Assembly (NCBI GenBank): GCA_028565715.1
Contig: JAOXYC010020012.1
Coordinates: 1 to 15,241, forward strand
Reading direction: 5' to 3'
DNA length: 15,241 nt
DNA from: Phoronis pallida
Taxonomy: Eukaryota > Phoronida > Phoronidae
Under the pieces are notes generated by a model. It worked only from the letters and a program-made list of their open reading frames with translations. It was not told the DNA's origin and searched no databases. Shown piece by piece: positions 1 to 10,729 of the stretch; the first letter of the stretch is position 1; each line of letters begins with the position of its first letter. The position numbers were made by a program, and so were the translations under genes.

Positions 1-7
1 AATAGGC

Positions 8-55
8 TCCAATTTATCATCCAATTTATCCTCCAATTTATCCTCCAGCCTCCAG
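8..55. repeat. 12-bp tandem repeat
   Basis: Three consecutive units of TCCAATTTATCN (8-19, 20-31, 32-43) are followed by a decayed TCCAGCC/TCCAG end to position 55. The array may be longer, because a unit-like start lies close to the window edge. Confidence 0.85.
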
Positions 56-593
56 GGTCTACATTTTACCAGATGCCTTTAGCCCCTTGTCGTCCCATAA
101 TGATGTCCAGTAAACCACCGCTCCGGGCTATATGTTTCATGGCAATTTAGATAAATTATCTCATAATGTCATGATTATAGGACGTTTCGCACTCGTTAAG
201 TGACCCATTATCATATATTCGCATATCTTTATGGGTAATTATGAGCAGTCCCGCTCTTGCCACAATTGATGATGATAGATTTTGACTTTTAAAACATATG
301 TTTTTGAAAAAATAATTGCTGGTTGCCTCTGGTTGCCAAACATGTTTATCGTCAACAGTGTTTTAACCAACTTTGCAAAGCGGCACAGGTAATATGATAA
401 TTTCCCGCGCAGACCCCGGGACTGTGACACGTGACACCGCCTGCAGAGTCTCATATAACACGACTTGTTGTCATTTGACGGTCATCTGTCAAATTTGTTA
501 CGAAAGTTAATCGCTCACCGTGTGAACGGCATTTCAACGGCGCATTGAAGCAAAGCATTGGTGTTCTTAATCAATCGGCACTGATTAGCTTTT

Positions 594-635
594 AAAATTA
601 AGAGTTAATGATTAAAATCATTAACTCTTAATTTT
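594..635. repeat. Near-perfect 42-bp palindrome
   Basis: Arms 594-613 and 616-635 are perfect 20-base reverse complements separated by AA. The arm is AAAATTAAGAGTTAATGATT. The symmetry ends abruptly on both sides (T against G). It does not look like a bacterial terminator in this context. It could be the remnant of a very small foldback element or a recombination product. Confidence 0.85.
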
Positions 636-2873
636 GGGACAAAAAAGTTGTTTTTGTTGTAATGTTTATCTTAAAATTCCAACTGCTTTATCGTTTCTAT
701 TCAAAGATAAAGTTAACAATCAACAGTCGGTTTATTACTACTTCAGTCACGCCACAATCTTATCCGAGTCTGACAACAAAAATGTCGAGGACACTTTCAG
801 ATCATTTCAAGTCGTGTGCTCAAACATTTCGACAGTATAACCTTTCTCTAATGGCCTTTATAAATTTGTTTAAAAACACAGCGACATGATTATGTCTGTT
901 CAATGTCTAGCTGTTTAAATTGCAAACGAGATGAAATACCAAAAAGTACTGTCGATTTCTATGTATGTGAAAGGATCTGGAGCATAATACTCTGACATTT
1001 TTGGCTCAATAAAAAATTCGATCTGTATGCATATCAACCCTCATTGACTTTTTGTATACGCAAGTTTGACTAAACCCGTCGAGGGTTGTCGTGTTTATAA
1101 TTCTCGTTTTCTTGAAGTTGGAGTCCGATAGATGGCGTCTCTGATAGTGACCCAAAGATTCCAATTAAGTAATGTCTATCGTTTTTATTGAAACAACCAT
1201 TATTATCACTTCAGACATTTGTGCATCTGGGATATAATTTTACTAATTGAGCATATACATGTGGCTTTTATTCATTGTTTGTGTAAGATAAGCCCTTGCT
1301 CCCTCGAGAAGATGACTGTTTTTTATAAATGTAAGACAACACTGCATTCGGTTTTAGTGATTGTACAGTATACGTGACTTGTTAACACAATGCAGCATGT
1401 TTTTCTAATAAACCAAGGCAAAAGTCTAAGTGTGATAATGAGACTGAGATGTCGGTTAATAAAGAGTTGCGTAATGGGAGACGTTCACTTGAAAACTAAC
1501 GTAAGTTTTCCGCGATCAGGTAATTTATCACCGTCGCATATCCTGAAAAACACATATTTTTTACCACTAAAACATACAACATATTTTTTTTAATGTGTTC
1601 ATCTGTTCATTTATCAATTTTTAAGTGCATGCTTTGGTCACTCACCCGGTTTGTTACGTAGGGATGATATAAATTCTGCCGTTGTTTGAGATATGACAGT
1701 CTTTCCCAACATCATAATGTCTCCGATATCTTTAATACGGATGATAAAGGTAACACAGAAAGCTCTTTCAGTTTCAACACTTAGTTTCTTAATAAATCTG
1801 TGACAATAAAATGAAATCGTATTTTGCTAAAAGTAAAATGGCATCTTAACATTCTTTTGACAACAAAGACAATAATGAGATATAAAAGTTTTTTTCAGAT
1901 AATGAATATAATGGGTCGAAGGCCGACAGGTGGCATATGAGAAGTTTCGAATGATCCAATTGGTTGTCAGGATTTCAAACAAAGTAGTGATCATGTTGGC
2001 TATTTACTTGTTTGAACAACACACATGGAGATTACCTTTCGAAAGTAGGCTTACATTTGTAAAGTCTCGGTCGGTCGCCAGTGGCGCTGCAATAGCAGAA
2101 AAATTGGCAAGGCTGCGCCACTTTCTGAAAGTCCCGTTCTTTTGGTTTCTGTTACGCATGCACTAATTCACATTAAAAAAATGTTTTCTTTACTTTCTAT
2201 AACAAGCATTAAAACAATGATAATGGACATTACACTTGTCTCAGTATGTTTGTTTACAAGCTGTGTAGTCGGATCTGGATTTCTCATTAGGAAAACTATT
2301 TTACCATTCTCAACCCAATACAAGTGAGTCACTAGCTTTTAGTAACTTTTTCATATTTTCAATAAATATTGTACACGCATTTTGGCTCTCCACAGACACA
2401 CTACTCAGTGGTAACTGCTATTAAAATATCCTGCACTCTGTTTCCAACTGATTGCTTAACACGAAAAACTTTTGGACGAATTGAAAACATGCTGCGTCTA
2501 TTAATTCACATGACAAGCCCTCAATGAACTGTTTTTAATTTTCTTCATATTTTTTCGAAAAGGGCAAACCAAATATATTTATACTACTCCAAAACTTCAT
2601 AAAATTCCAAAATACTTATTCATATTATCGGCACATTCAAGTACAATCTTTCGATTTCGGATTATTTTATGATTAACTTATGATCGGTTTCGTTGCAAAA
2701 TCAGTCAAAACCTGTACCAAATAAAACCTGACTACTCAGTACTCAAAACAAACATTTGTTTGGCCTGAAAATCCGCCAGAAGTCACGCAGAAGCCATTGG
2801 TGGCAGACCGTGCAGTGAATCTAGACGAAGCAGATTCCAACCGAGTTTTCTACATGTAGTTAGTATTCCCGCC
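636..2873. other. AT-rich stretch without a supported gene
   Basis: Stop-free frames here are short and none shows domain-like content. A strong-looking acceptor (TTTTTTTCAG near 1888-1899) is followed by a frame that stops within 14 codons, and a GTAAGT at about 1501 and a GTGAGT near 2325 are isolated donor-like strings. A hydrophobic frame ending at 2327 could be taken for a signal peptide, but hydrophobic runs are expected in AT-rich DNA. Apart from the inverted repeat at 2080-2122 I see no structure. Confidence 0.5.
2080..2122. repeat. Imperfect GC-containing inverted repeat
   Basis: AGTGGCGCTGC (2080-2090) and GCTGCGCCACT (2112-2122) are reverse complements at 10 of 11 positions, with a 21-base spacer. 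They lie in a local GC-richer patch that also supports a 78-codon frame (1930-2166) with no recognisable protein features. Confidence 0.6.
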
Positions 2874-2951
2874 ATGGCGAGTCTTTTGGGAGATGGTTAT
2901 AGACGAATGAGTCAATTCACAGTAGGCTATTCGTGTTTAGTCATCATTTGA
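2874..2951 (+). CDS. Possible micro-ORF or first-exon fragment with strong Kozak context
   Basis: The ATG at 2874 sits in CCCGCCATGGCG, an excellent vertebrate-type initiation context (G at -3, G at +4). It encodes 25 residues, MASLLGDGYRRMSQFTVGYS and five more, and stops at 2949-2951. A weak donor-like ACA|GTAGGC lies inside the frame, after codon 16, and a GTGAGT lies just after the stop near 2962. The upstream 100 bases are somewhat GC-richer and contain an inverted CCAAT (CATTGG near 2794). It may be the start of a first exon or a uORF; a donor after codon 16 would be phase 0 and would not join in frame to the phase-1 acceptor at 14938. It could also be chance. No homology is recognised. 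Confidence 0.15.
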   Translation: MASLLGDGYRRMSQFTVGYSCLVII

Positions 2952-3241
2952 GAAGAAATGTGTGAGTGTTATGAATTTTTGTATAATGATATTGTGTTAG
3001 TTTTTAAGGACAGATTGAATAGGGCGAAGGATTGGTGGTGTCGATATTGGAACTCGTAGTCTTTTTCCAAGTACATACGTGGGCTCTGTCACGACATCGT
3101 TTATGTTTGGACCGGGAGTTTGCACGTAGGCCTATGGCTATTCTTTATGAAATAGTAAAGTAAAATTCAGTAAACGGTAAACATTTCAAATTTTCGACAA
3201 ATATATTTGTCTTGATCACGAAATTATTACCGGGGATTTTC

Positions 3242-3303
3242 GAAAGAGCCCATGGGCGCTCTTTCGGAAAATTTCCGAAAGACCGCCCATGGGGCGCTCT
3301 TTC
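3242..3303. repeat. GC-rich imperfect inverted repeat with two CCCATGGG-type cores
   Basis: Arm 3242-3270 (GAAAGAGCCCATGGG... ending CTTTCGGAAA) pairs with 3272-3303, separated by a single A at 3271. The pairing is interrupted by one mismatch (GCGCTC against GCGGTC) and a three-base insertion in the right arm. Each arm is itself partly self-complementary: GAAAGAG...CTCTTTC flanks a CCATGG core, so the region can fold as one long or two short hairpins. The block is clearly more GC-rich than its surroundings. Overlapping short frames on both strands (3212-3485) are by-products of this symmetry, not genes. Confidence 0.8.
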
Positions 3304-3892
3304 TTTGGCCAAATCGCTTTTTTCAAAATTTGAGCTCGTTTCCGAATTTTGTTATACTTATCTTCAGTTTGAATCCTGTAAGTGGATCCGGTATCTGGTA
3401 CTTTAGTTTGGACTGTTTCATCATATGCTATTCTTATGTTATGCAACCTTCAGACAGTGAAGGTTATTCGCTGAAAACCCTCTGAATTCATTTCAGGAAT
3501 ATTTTTTGAAATTCTATAATTAACTCACAGGTTGTTTATCTTGGTTACTCAGCAAGATTTTCTGTCAATTTTAAAATCATCTGATCTCATGTGGTCGAGT
3601 CATAATAGTAACTGATACGTGATTATGACCGGGAAAGCTTACGAAACAGAAAGTAAACCATGGACCATAATAGAAGAATCGTTTTCTGAATATATGCCGT
3701 CTTCGCTTGTCAGTTAATACAAGCAGCTAAAACAAAATGGGGATCTTTCCCTGCTTCCAACCAGATGAAGCAGTCTAATAGTAAAACAGCTGTCTAACAG
3801 GTGTAATGATACAGAGTACCTCGTATACCTGCTAGATAACCACTTAGCGATGAGTTATACCCTATGTGTGACTACTCATTGAGAGAATGTAA

Positions 3893-3924
3893 AACACAGT
3901 GTAGCACTAACACAGTGTAGCACA
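3893..3924. repeat. Tandem duplication of a 16-bp unit
   Basis: AACACAGTGTAGCACT (3893-3908) is followed directly by AACACAGTGTAGCACA (3909-3924), with one difference at the last base. This is a simple recent local duplication with no wider array. Confidence 0.85.
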
Positions 3925-6500
3925 CGATCTGATTAAATGTTATTACAGGATTGGGATTTCTTAACATAAGAGACCATTATATTGATGCTTGCTTACCCAA
4001 AGTCGCACCCAAGCATTTTTGAGGTGCAGACACTGCAAGCTCCGGCCGGGTGGTTAGCATGGAAAAGAGGTGAAAGCGCTTGCTCTGTGCATGAAGCATT
4101 GTGGGATTCTTTGAAATTGGACGTAAAAAACGCGCCGCATTGCAAGCTCTTTTCAAAAAGAAATGTGAAGCACTGATTTTTTATTCAGTATTCGGGCACA
4201 ATGATCTTTAGTTGCGCTTAATCGATTTTATATTTAATGCGCCATGAAAAAATAAGATAAAGAATATGTAACTTTAACTTCAGCGATATTAGTCCGCTAG
4301 TCTGCCGTTTACGTCACACGTATGGTGTTGCTAATGACAACGCTAAATATAGGTTCTATGGTAAAATGTTAAATTGAATGTAAAATTAATATTCTTCACA
4401 TAATTTATCTTGTGCCATTCATCAAATTTAATGACTTCTTTACAAGACAGTGTCAGCTAAATAAATCAAATAAGCTGGTTTTGATGATGTCAAACCGTAA
4501 CGTAAATTAACGCTACATCGTACATGTAGATGGTTGGTTTTAACTTTGCATCTGCGTCGTGGCTAGAAATGATGACTTTGTGACCGATTTGTGTTCAAAT
4601 TAGACTATTTGCGGGTTAATACATATATTAATTTAATATAGAACATTACATATATCTGCATAGCATCCGATCAAGGGAATGCTACATAGTGTATTTCCCC
4701 TTTGCATCGATACGCTAGTATACTTTCGAGCAAAGAGTTAGTGTATTCTCGTGTTTGTCCTGACCAAGTAAATGATATAATTGATAACAAAAAGCTCAGG
4801 GGCCAGCCGTATGCTTTAGCTTTAGGGGAGAGCGGGGCTAGTTGTAACATTATAGGTGATAATTTCTCATCTTCCATTGCTCCGATTTACTGTTTTAAAG
4901 TTGTGTATACCATTTTGCAATTATTTATAACTTACGAAGAGGGATTTCAGAGTATCACATACAACTTTTGCTTATGAAACAATGAACATGTTAAATCCAT
5001 TTACCGACACGAAAATAGGACAATTAGACATCTCCGTTGGTAAATTAAAACCGCTCACGTCCGCCACAAAGGTAGTAATTAACCACGTTGGAAATACTAT
5101 ATATAGTGCCTGATTAACGGATGGCAGGTACCGATGGAAGACAATTAGAACTGAATCCTTCCTAATTATAAAAACAATAGGATACGGAGCTCTATAATGA
5201 ACATTTGATGAACAAAACCTTCCTTTAATTACCGGCACTGAACCAGCTATAACTATACTCGCAATGTTGAAATTAACGTTAAGACTAAGATGGGGATCTT
5301 TTCTTGTTGGTTAAATGTGACCGTTTCGTTTCGTCGTCTTTCAAACATCACATTAACGCGATGGATTTTCTTTCACTTAAAAAACTTTTATTTTCCAAAC
5401 ACGGGATCGTAAATACACCGTACATTGGAGTTGCCATTTATTGGCATTGTCTTTTGTATTTATATATTGTGGTCGGAGTGTCTCAATATCATTTTTGATA
5501 AAAAAAAAATCATCTTGCACACTTCATATTGTACCCGAGAAACGGTTAAAATGAATCTCCACGTATCAAAGAGATTGTGCTGTGTTTCTAAAATCGGACA
5601 AGTTTTTAAGCGGATATTTTGTTGGCTAGATATTTGCAAGCTACAGTATTGTATACGAATTACAGTGTGGTAATAATCTTGTTTTGCTCGAAATCCTGAA
5701 ATGCATTGTCCTCGAGGCTATTAAGGATTAAAAATCGATGAAATATATCAGACTGTTGACGCACTTTTAAAGAGTTACTGTTTCAAAGACTCGCTTCTTT
5801 ATTTTAGATTATATATCTCTAGGCTATCAGTAAATATCGAAATCGATTCAGATTGCCGGTTAATCTCGCCAAGACCTTACATTGCTCTCTCCTACTTAAT
5901 TTGTCACAACTGGTTCGCAGTCAATATAACTCTCTAGGACCGGGATGCCTTAAGGTTGTTCACACCAAATTCTTTCCCTCAGACATTGTCATTATATGCC
6001 AGCTATAAAACAATACGGGCAACCATATACGCAATGTACTCCAATCTAACTAATGATGTAGATTGGTAGCACATCCTCGTTAACATGTTTAGTTGAATAT
6101 ACAGCAACATTCTGAACTGCTTATTTACAGAGCGTTTTTTCGTACTACGAATAATTTGTTATTAGCACTGGTTGGTTACTCTCCAAACAATTGTCCAAAC
6201 ATCAGACCTAACTATATGTACGAATCTTGGAATAATACAATGCGAAACATGATGTTTTACTCTGCAATGATAGAAATGCATTCACTAACCTCAGTCTTCG
6301 GAATTGTTTAGATTGAAAAAAAATTATCTTTTCCATAATGTAAAATCTTTTATCAGATATAAAAAGCAAATTGAATGCAACAGAATTCATACTCAATATA
6401 TGATCATCTTTTCCCGCGCTTCGCCCAGTGGGCGTCTAATGCATAATTAATTTGACACCTACCGATTGATCTTAATTCTATTACGAGAAATTACGCGGCA
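3925..6500. other. Mostly featureless AT-rich stretch with one relic-like frame
   Basis: A GC-richer patch at about 4030-4150 includes GGCCGGGTGGTTAGC followed about 57 bases later by GTGGGATTC, a faint tRNA-like A/B-box arrangement, and a direct repeat of TGCAAGCTC; this is too weak to call a SINE. The frame at 4702-4977 contains GESGASCNIIG, discussed as a finding. The frame at 4931-5113 is listed separately. From 5114 to 6500 nothing stands out. Confidence 0.45.
4931..5113 (+). pseudogene. Protein-like 60-codon frame, possible transposase relic
   Basis: Immediately after an in-frame TAA (4928-4930) a frame runs 60 codons to a TGA (5111-5113). Its translation is more protein-like in composition than other frames nearby: KRDFRVSHTTFAYETMNML, then NPFTDTKIGQLDISVGKLKP. 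The spacing of S-x-T-F-x-Y, a following L-x-P, a DT, and an ISVxK segment loosely recalls the N-terminal part of HARBI1/PIF-Harbinger-type transposases. That is pattern resemblance from memory only, there is no visible DDE catalytic part, and the continuation after ISVGK does not fit well. There is an ATG at position 18 (M), but no evidence of expression. If real, it is a short decayed fragment; chance is a serious alternative. Confidence 0.2.
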
Positions 6501-6623
6501 AAATTACTACCTTTATGTAGGGACATGATGCCCTTTGTAAATTATGCAATAAATTATTTTGACGAGCATCGCCCTATAAAGGGTGGTAATTTATATCTAA
6601 TTGTAATTGATTTATAAATCAAT
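6501..6623. repeat. Two adjacent inverted repeats
   Basis: The first is an imperfect hairpin: AAATTACTACCTTTATGTAG at 6501-6520 and onward pairs with the CCCTATAAAGGGTGGTAATTT block at about 6562-6592, with small gaps; the loop is about 30 bases. The second is a perfect 18-bp palindrome, ATTGATTTATAAATCAAT, at 6606-6623. Their closeness suggests remains of a small foldback element. No target-site duplication could be defined. Confidence 0.6.
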
Positions 6624-7400
6624 ACGGCGGTTGAGAGCACAGCGGTACAGGCACGTGTCTGCTTTCGATCTCTAAATAGAAATGAAAATATTGAATCGTG
6701 TTAAGATATTACTAGCCTATAGCGAAAGTGCTTATGAACGCAATTTTGTATTTTGGGAGACTCACTTAAGGCAAGACACCGAGAAGGTTAACCTATTCAT
6801 TATATCTGCGACCAGTTGTTTTGTTCAACGAGCTAGCCCATGGTGTTTGGCTTTGATTCATTGGTCGTTTTTTCATATACTTATTTCAACACATTTCGGT
6901 AAACTTCATGTGTGCTATCAGATAAATTCAAAAACATATTTTACGACTTCCAAAATGTCCCGGCAAATTTTCTAATGAATTGACTTGATATCCAGTGTGT
7001 TCTTCCGAATAAACGCTAAAAATAACCAAAATGGACCCAATGGATTAACAATTATATTATTGCATGCATGTGTCTGGGCTGGTAAACTTGCCTACCTCTA
7101 ATGCATTTTACTGTAGTCCCATGCCAACTTAGAACTCTCCAATGAAATATGATTTGTTAACACTCTATCCAACATGATGAATTATAGATGATTCTGCACT
7201 TAAATCTTTTAAATTAAATAATGAATTATTCACCTTACATATTGAACATCATTCAGTTGCCATGGTAACCAGTTTCACAATGCTTTGGTGTTTTACTGTT
7301 TTGTATGTGTCAAAACTGTGTGGATAATGACCAGAATTTGTAAACAAATCATCTTACGGATGAAACGCTGTAGTTCAAAAAATCTGTTAGACTATAGAAA

Positions 7401-7733
7401 TGTGTCCCGTATATATTAAAGCCGTATCCATGACCATAAAAGTCATAAAAACATTAATTGCAGTGAAAATCGTCGTTCTTATTGAACTCTAAATATAAAA
7501 ACCTTAGACTTACATCAAATATTTTTGAAAAATTTTAATGTGGCAAAACTTACTTATCACAGTTAAAATTTAACTTGTGTAAGCCATTAACGCTAGTTAT
7601 TGAACGCATTTACATTAATTTGTGGAGCCAGAAATTTTGGGATATGTATCATTCGTATCGTCTGAGAAGCGTCTGTGAGATGCAGGACAGACCGATACAG
7701 GAAATCACCAATACGACTCATGTATTTTAAATA
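7401..7733. mobile_element. Diverged, inverted relative of the intronic MITE-like element (copy A)
   Basis: The left end (7401-7456) carries TGTGTCCCGTATAT, then AAAGCCGTATCCATGACCAT and AAAGTCATAAAAA, matching the reverse complement of the right arm of the element at 12831-13280. An internal block at 7601-7645 (ACGCATTT..., TTTGTGGAGCCAGAAATTTT) matches the reverse complement of 13062-13106. The right end (7704-7732) carries TCACCAATACGACTCATGTA, matching 13128-13148. The order of the three blocks is conserved, so the whole element is homologous but inverted relative to copy B. About 140 bases between the left arm and the internal block have no clear match in copy B, so one copy has an insertion or the other a deletion. 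No coding capacity is seen. Outer ends are uncertain and may reach left to about 7340. Confidence 0.5.
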
Positions 7734-10685
7734 ATTAATGTACATGGAACTGGGTGTTCATATATTGCCAACAGCCCCTTTTATTTTGGCACGACACTAA
7801 GAGCTAATTCATCAACATTTACATTCAGAACCTGTCATTATCAAATCATAAATGTGTAGTCTCAAATAACATTCAATTTATGAATCACCGTCAACCCATT
7901 GTACTTTAGGCAAACGGTAGCGATTAACAGTTATTTTGGTAAACACCTAACTTAATTGTTATCACAGACTGACAACTTAAACTATCATATTTATTTTGAT
8001 AATATTTCTTAACCTGGTTGAGTAGAGTTTATATTCCACCTGCCTTATCATAGGTGTATTTATAAACCCACTTCGGGCTTGTCCCGATTCTGAAATGTCT
8101 TAACTCATTTATGACGGCTCGTGTAAGCAGTTTATTACTCGCTAGACTCGGAGGTTTGGTTTCGAAAGAAGGACAAGTCAAATAGATAATGAAACTACAA
8201 TGGGAAATTTAAAAAAAAAGATAAATGAACTGTGAAAAGGATGAAGAAAATACTGTTTACTCAAGCTATAAATGATATCCGCGCCTCGCACCTGTTAATT
8301 TGCTGTATACATGCGAGACACTTCACCATGCACCTGTCTTTGTTTGCTTACGGCAACTTCGAAAAACCGAATCGGTAGCATGCCTTCTGTTGCAGGTTCT
8401 TAAACGGCACTTACTGATACCCGCCCGGACCTTTATACCCACAAAACGATACATCAAATATTCATTTATTGTCATAAAGCAAATATTTGAGCGGATTAAA
8501 TAGTCAATATCAAATGAAATCGCGTTTAACTTCTTTTATAAAAGCCAAAGGGATTTTTGTCTCGGTTGAATACACAAAAATGCACCTTTGTCGCTGCAAA
8601 AGTTTAGGGGATGTATTACGTAAGTGAGATGATTAGCTTTTGTATATTCGCCTTGAACCAGACAGAACTGATCGAATATGCATGGAGAGGTCGGTGACAG
8701 CAAATTATATGGCAATTTATAAAGAATCCATCTTTGTCGTATCAAATCATGTAAATACATTAGTGCGACGAAGAATAACATCATTTGTTACGTAAACTAA
8801 TATTTGCCCCGATCATTGCAGTAAACATCATTTAGCTTTTAGAAAATTGCATGTTTAACATCACCCATCTACTCATTCATATGCTCAAACGTATCATTAA
8901 GAAGGGGGGGCATAGTGAGTTTCTGAAAGGCAAGTGGGGAAGCAATGATGTTCAATTCGTCAGGTGACAATTTAATCCTATAACAAACTTTTGAAGTATA
9001 CTGTTACTAGGCCTATGAAGCCCCGGTATGAAGCAAACTGTCGAGAGGGGACTCAAATACCTTTCGGAGGGTTACAACTAAAATAGGTTAATCGCGTGGT
9101 GGCTGAATTCCGTGGATGTGTATGTTTGTTCTTAGCGCATTTGAAGTGCAAAGTTTACTCGCAGATTTCTACACCTTACAATAAACTTGCTTGTGAGAGG
9201 TTGTTTAATGTAAATGTACAACAGATGATTATGTTTAGACTGTTAGACGATACAGGTAGCTAAATTACCCTGCAGTTACCTGCAGTTACCGACAGTCGAC
9301 GTTTATGCCGAGGATTCACAAAGTTAGAGTCTATAGATCGATGGACAGTTTTCTAGTATTTAGATTTTGGACATTAAACTTCATATAGATAAAGCACAGG
9401 AAGGCAGAGGTATTGGAAAATCCGACTCGAGCAGTCGTAAAAAGGTGGAAAGCAGTTGGCGAGAGGAAGGTACATTTTAGAAGCTAAGGGGATTCGGCTA
9501 ATGTGTCATAACCACAGGTTTGGATTGTAGAACAATGTATTTCGTGTGCTGACAAATTATCAACAGGGAATTAATTACCGAGAACCTTTAGTTTCACTCT
9601 CATCTTAAGAGACATTAAATTGGTCTATCACGCGTTGGTATACAAGACCAAAAAAGCTCTTTAATTACTGACTAACGACTATTGTGTCATTTTCGATTTC
9701 GATTCTACCTACATTAACAGTAAAACTACTACGCCATATCAAGGTACCGAACATCGATCGATAATCACCCATTGGCTAATGCAAAAAGCATGTGTAAATT
9801 AAAGCGACAATTCCCTTCAGCGACATTCATTATTACGTCGGTACTAAGTCCACACGGTGTACAATAGAACGCGAGCGTTCAGTCTCCACAAAGAAGCACT
9901 CGCGTGGATTTATTGACTTTTTGAGGTACAAAGGGATGTGTACAGTCTGAAAAGTTGGGTTGAGATTGTGAGGTGTCGAGTTCTAGTGTTGGAAATAGGC
10001 GATAATTAGCTGATATTGAGTGACAAGGAAACGCGTGTGACAGGGAAAGTGCAACTCTAGAGATGTCATACATATAAGGATCTTTAATCGATAATCATGA
10101 ACTGCGGATTGCTTTTATTCTTTGCTAGACGCTACTGTTAAGAATCCCCCGCTACTGTGTAGACGTTTGGAGAGTGTCACTTGGGGGTGTTTTGTGTGAA
10201 CGATTTCGACATCTGAATGGATTTGTAAAAAAAACTGCTAGTCGTGGAAGTTTTAACCCTTTTACAACAACACAAAGGAATTTGGAAAGCAGTGAAAAAC
10301 CTTCGATTTGAGGAACTGGCTCACCTTTTCATGTAAGCGCACAGAACCAAGACATTCACAATCACATCATCAATGAGTAGCCTGAGGAACATCTAGTTAC
10401 TGAGTCGATTTTAATCACTTAGTGTCGGAGCAAATAAACTTTAATCGAATAGAAAACATCGTTAAAGAACGAAAAACTCCCCCGGATTTCTCCAAAAAGG
10501 AAATTTTGTCGGCCACTACAGACACCAACTCAAGTTGACATGACACGCTAACGATTACAGGGAATCCTAACCGAATGGGAAGTTGTATATGCTAAACACA
10601 GAAAGTTATCAATACGCTTTTTGTGCTCCGGAAATGTGTCCCCGGTGATAAAACGACGTTAGGAAGGAAATCCATTAGTAATCGT
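7734..10685. other. Upstream flank of the split gene, no supported gene
   Basis: No frame here has convincing coding character on either strand. A short plus-strand frame after CCTTCTGTTGCAG (ending at about 8395) runs 35 codons to a stop without a donor. A TATAAG at 10073-10078 could serve as a TATA-like box for the downstream gene, but no initiator at the expected distance is evident and the 600 bases after it contain several ATGs. A TAGGCCTA occurs near 9008. Promoter position for the gene therefore stays undefined. Confidence 0.4.
9271..9290. repeat. Exact 10-bp tandem duplication
   Basis: TGCAGTTACC occurs twice in direct succession. On the minus strand each copy reads as GGTAACTGCA, and the junction gives CAG|GTAACT, which resembles a splice donor, but no exon is visible on that strand. 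Confidence 0.8.
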
Positions 10686-10723
10686 TTGATTTTATTTTCA
10701 CCTTCACAAGCCATCATCTTCAG
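10686..10723 (+). promoter_or_regulatory. Possible splice acceptor just upstream of the ATG
   Basis: A pyrimidine-rich stretch runs into CATCATCTTCAG, ending at 10723, only six bases before the ATG at 10730. If used, the visible first coding exon would be an internal exon and a 5' untranslated or coding exon would lie further left. The sequence between the CAG and the ATG (TTTATA) is open in frame, so this possibility cannot be excluded by stops. The tract is interrupted by purines (ACAAG), which makes it a mediocre acceptor. Confidence 0.3.
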
Positions 10724-10729
10724 TTTATA

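Noticed and set aside
4030-4120. Faint tRNA-like A and B boxes
   Set aside because: The B box lacks the GTTCGA core and no acceptor or anticodon stems are evident.
4972-5238. 88-codon minus-strand frame
   Set aside because: It overlaps the more protein-like plus-strand frame and is most likely a shadow or chance frame; hydrophobic content is typical of AT-rich DNA.
6630-6675. tRNA-like string (GGTTGAGAGCACAGCGGTACAG followed by CTTTCGATCTC)
   Set aside because: A-box and B-box like strings are too close together and no cloverleaf stems form; at best a truncated SINE head.
6682-6975. 97-codon plus-strand frame
   Set aside because: The translation shows no domain, repeat or signal feature, and no splice context supports it.
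8300-8503. 67-codon frame containing a good acceptor-like CCTTCTGTTGCAG
   Set aside because: No matching donor or partner exon, and the frame after the acceptor simply ends at a stop after 35 codons.
10073-10078. TATAAG as core promoter of the split gene
   Set aside because: No initiator at the expected spacing, and more than 600 bases with several upstream ATGs would separate it from the coding start.
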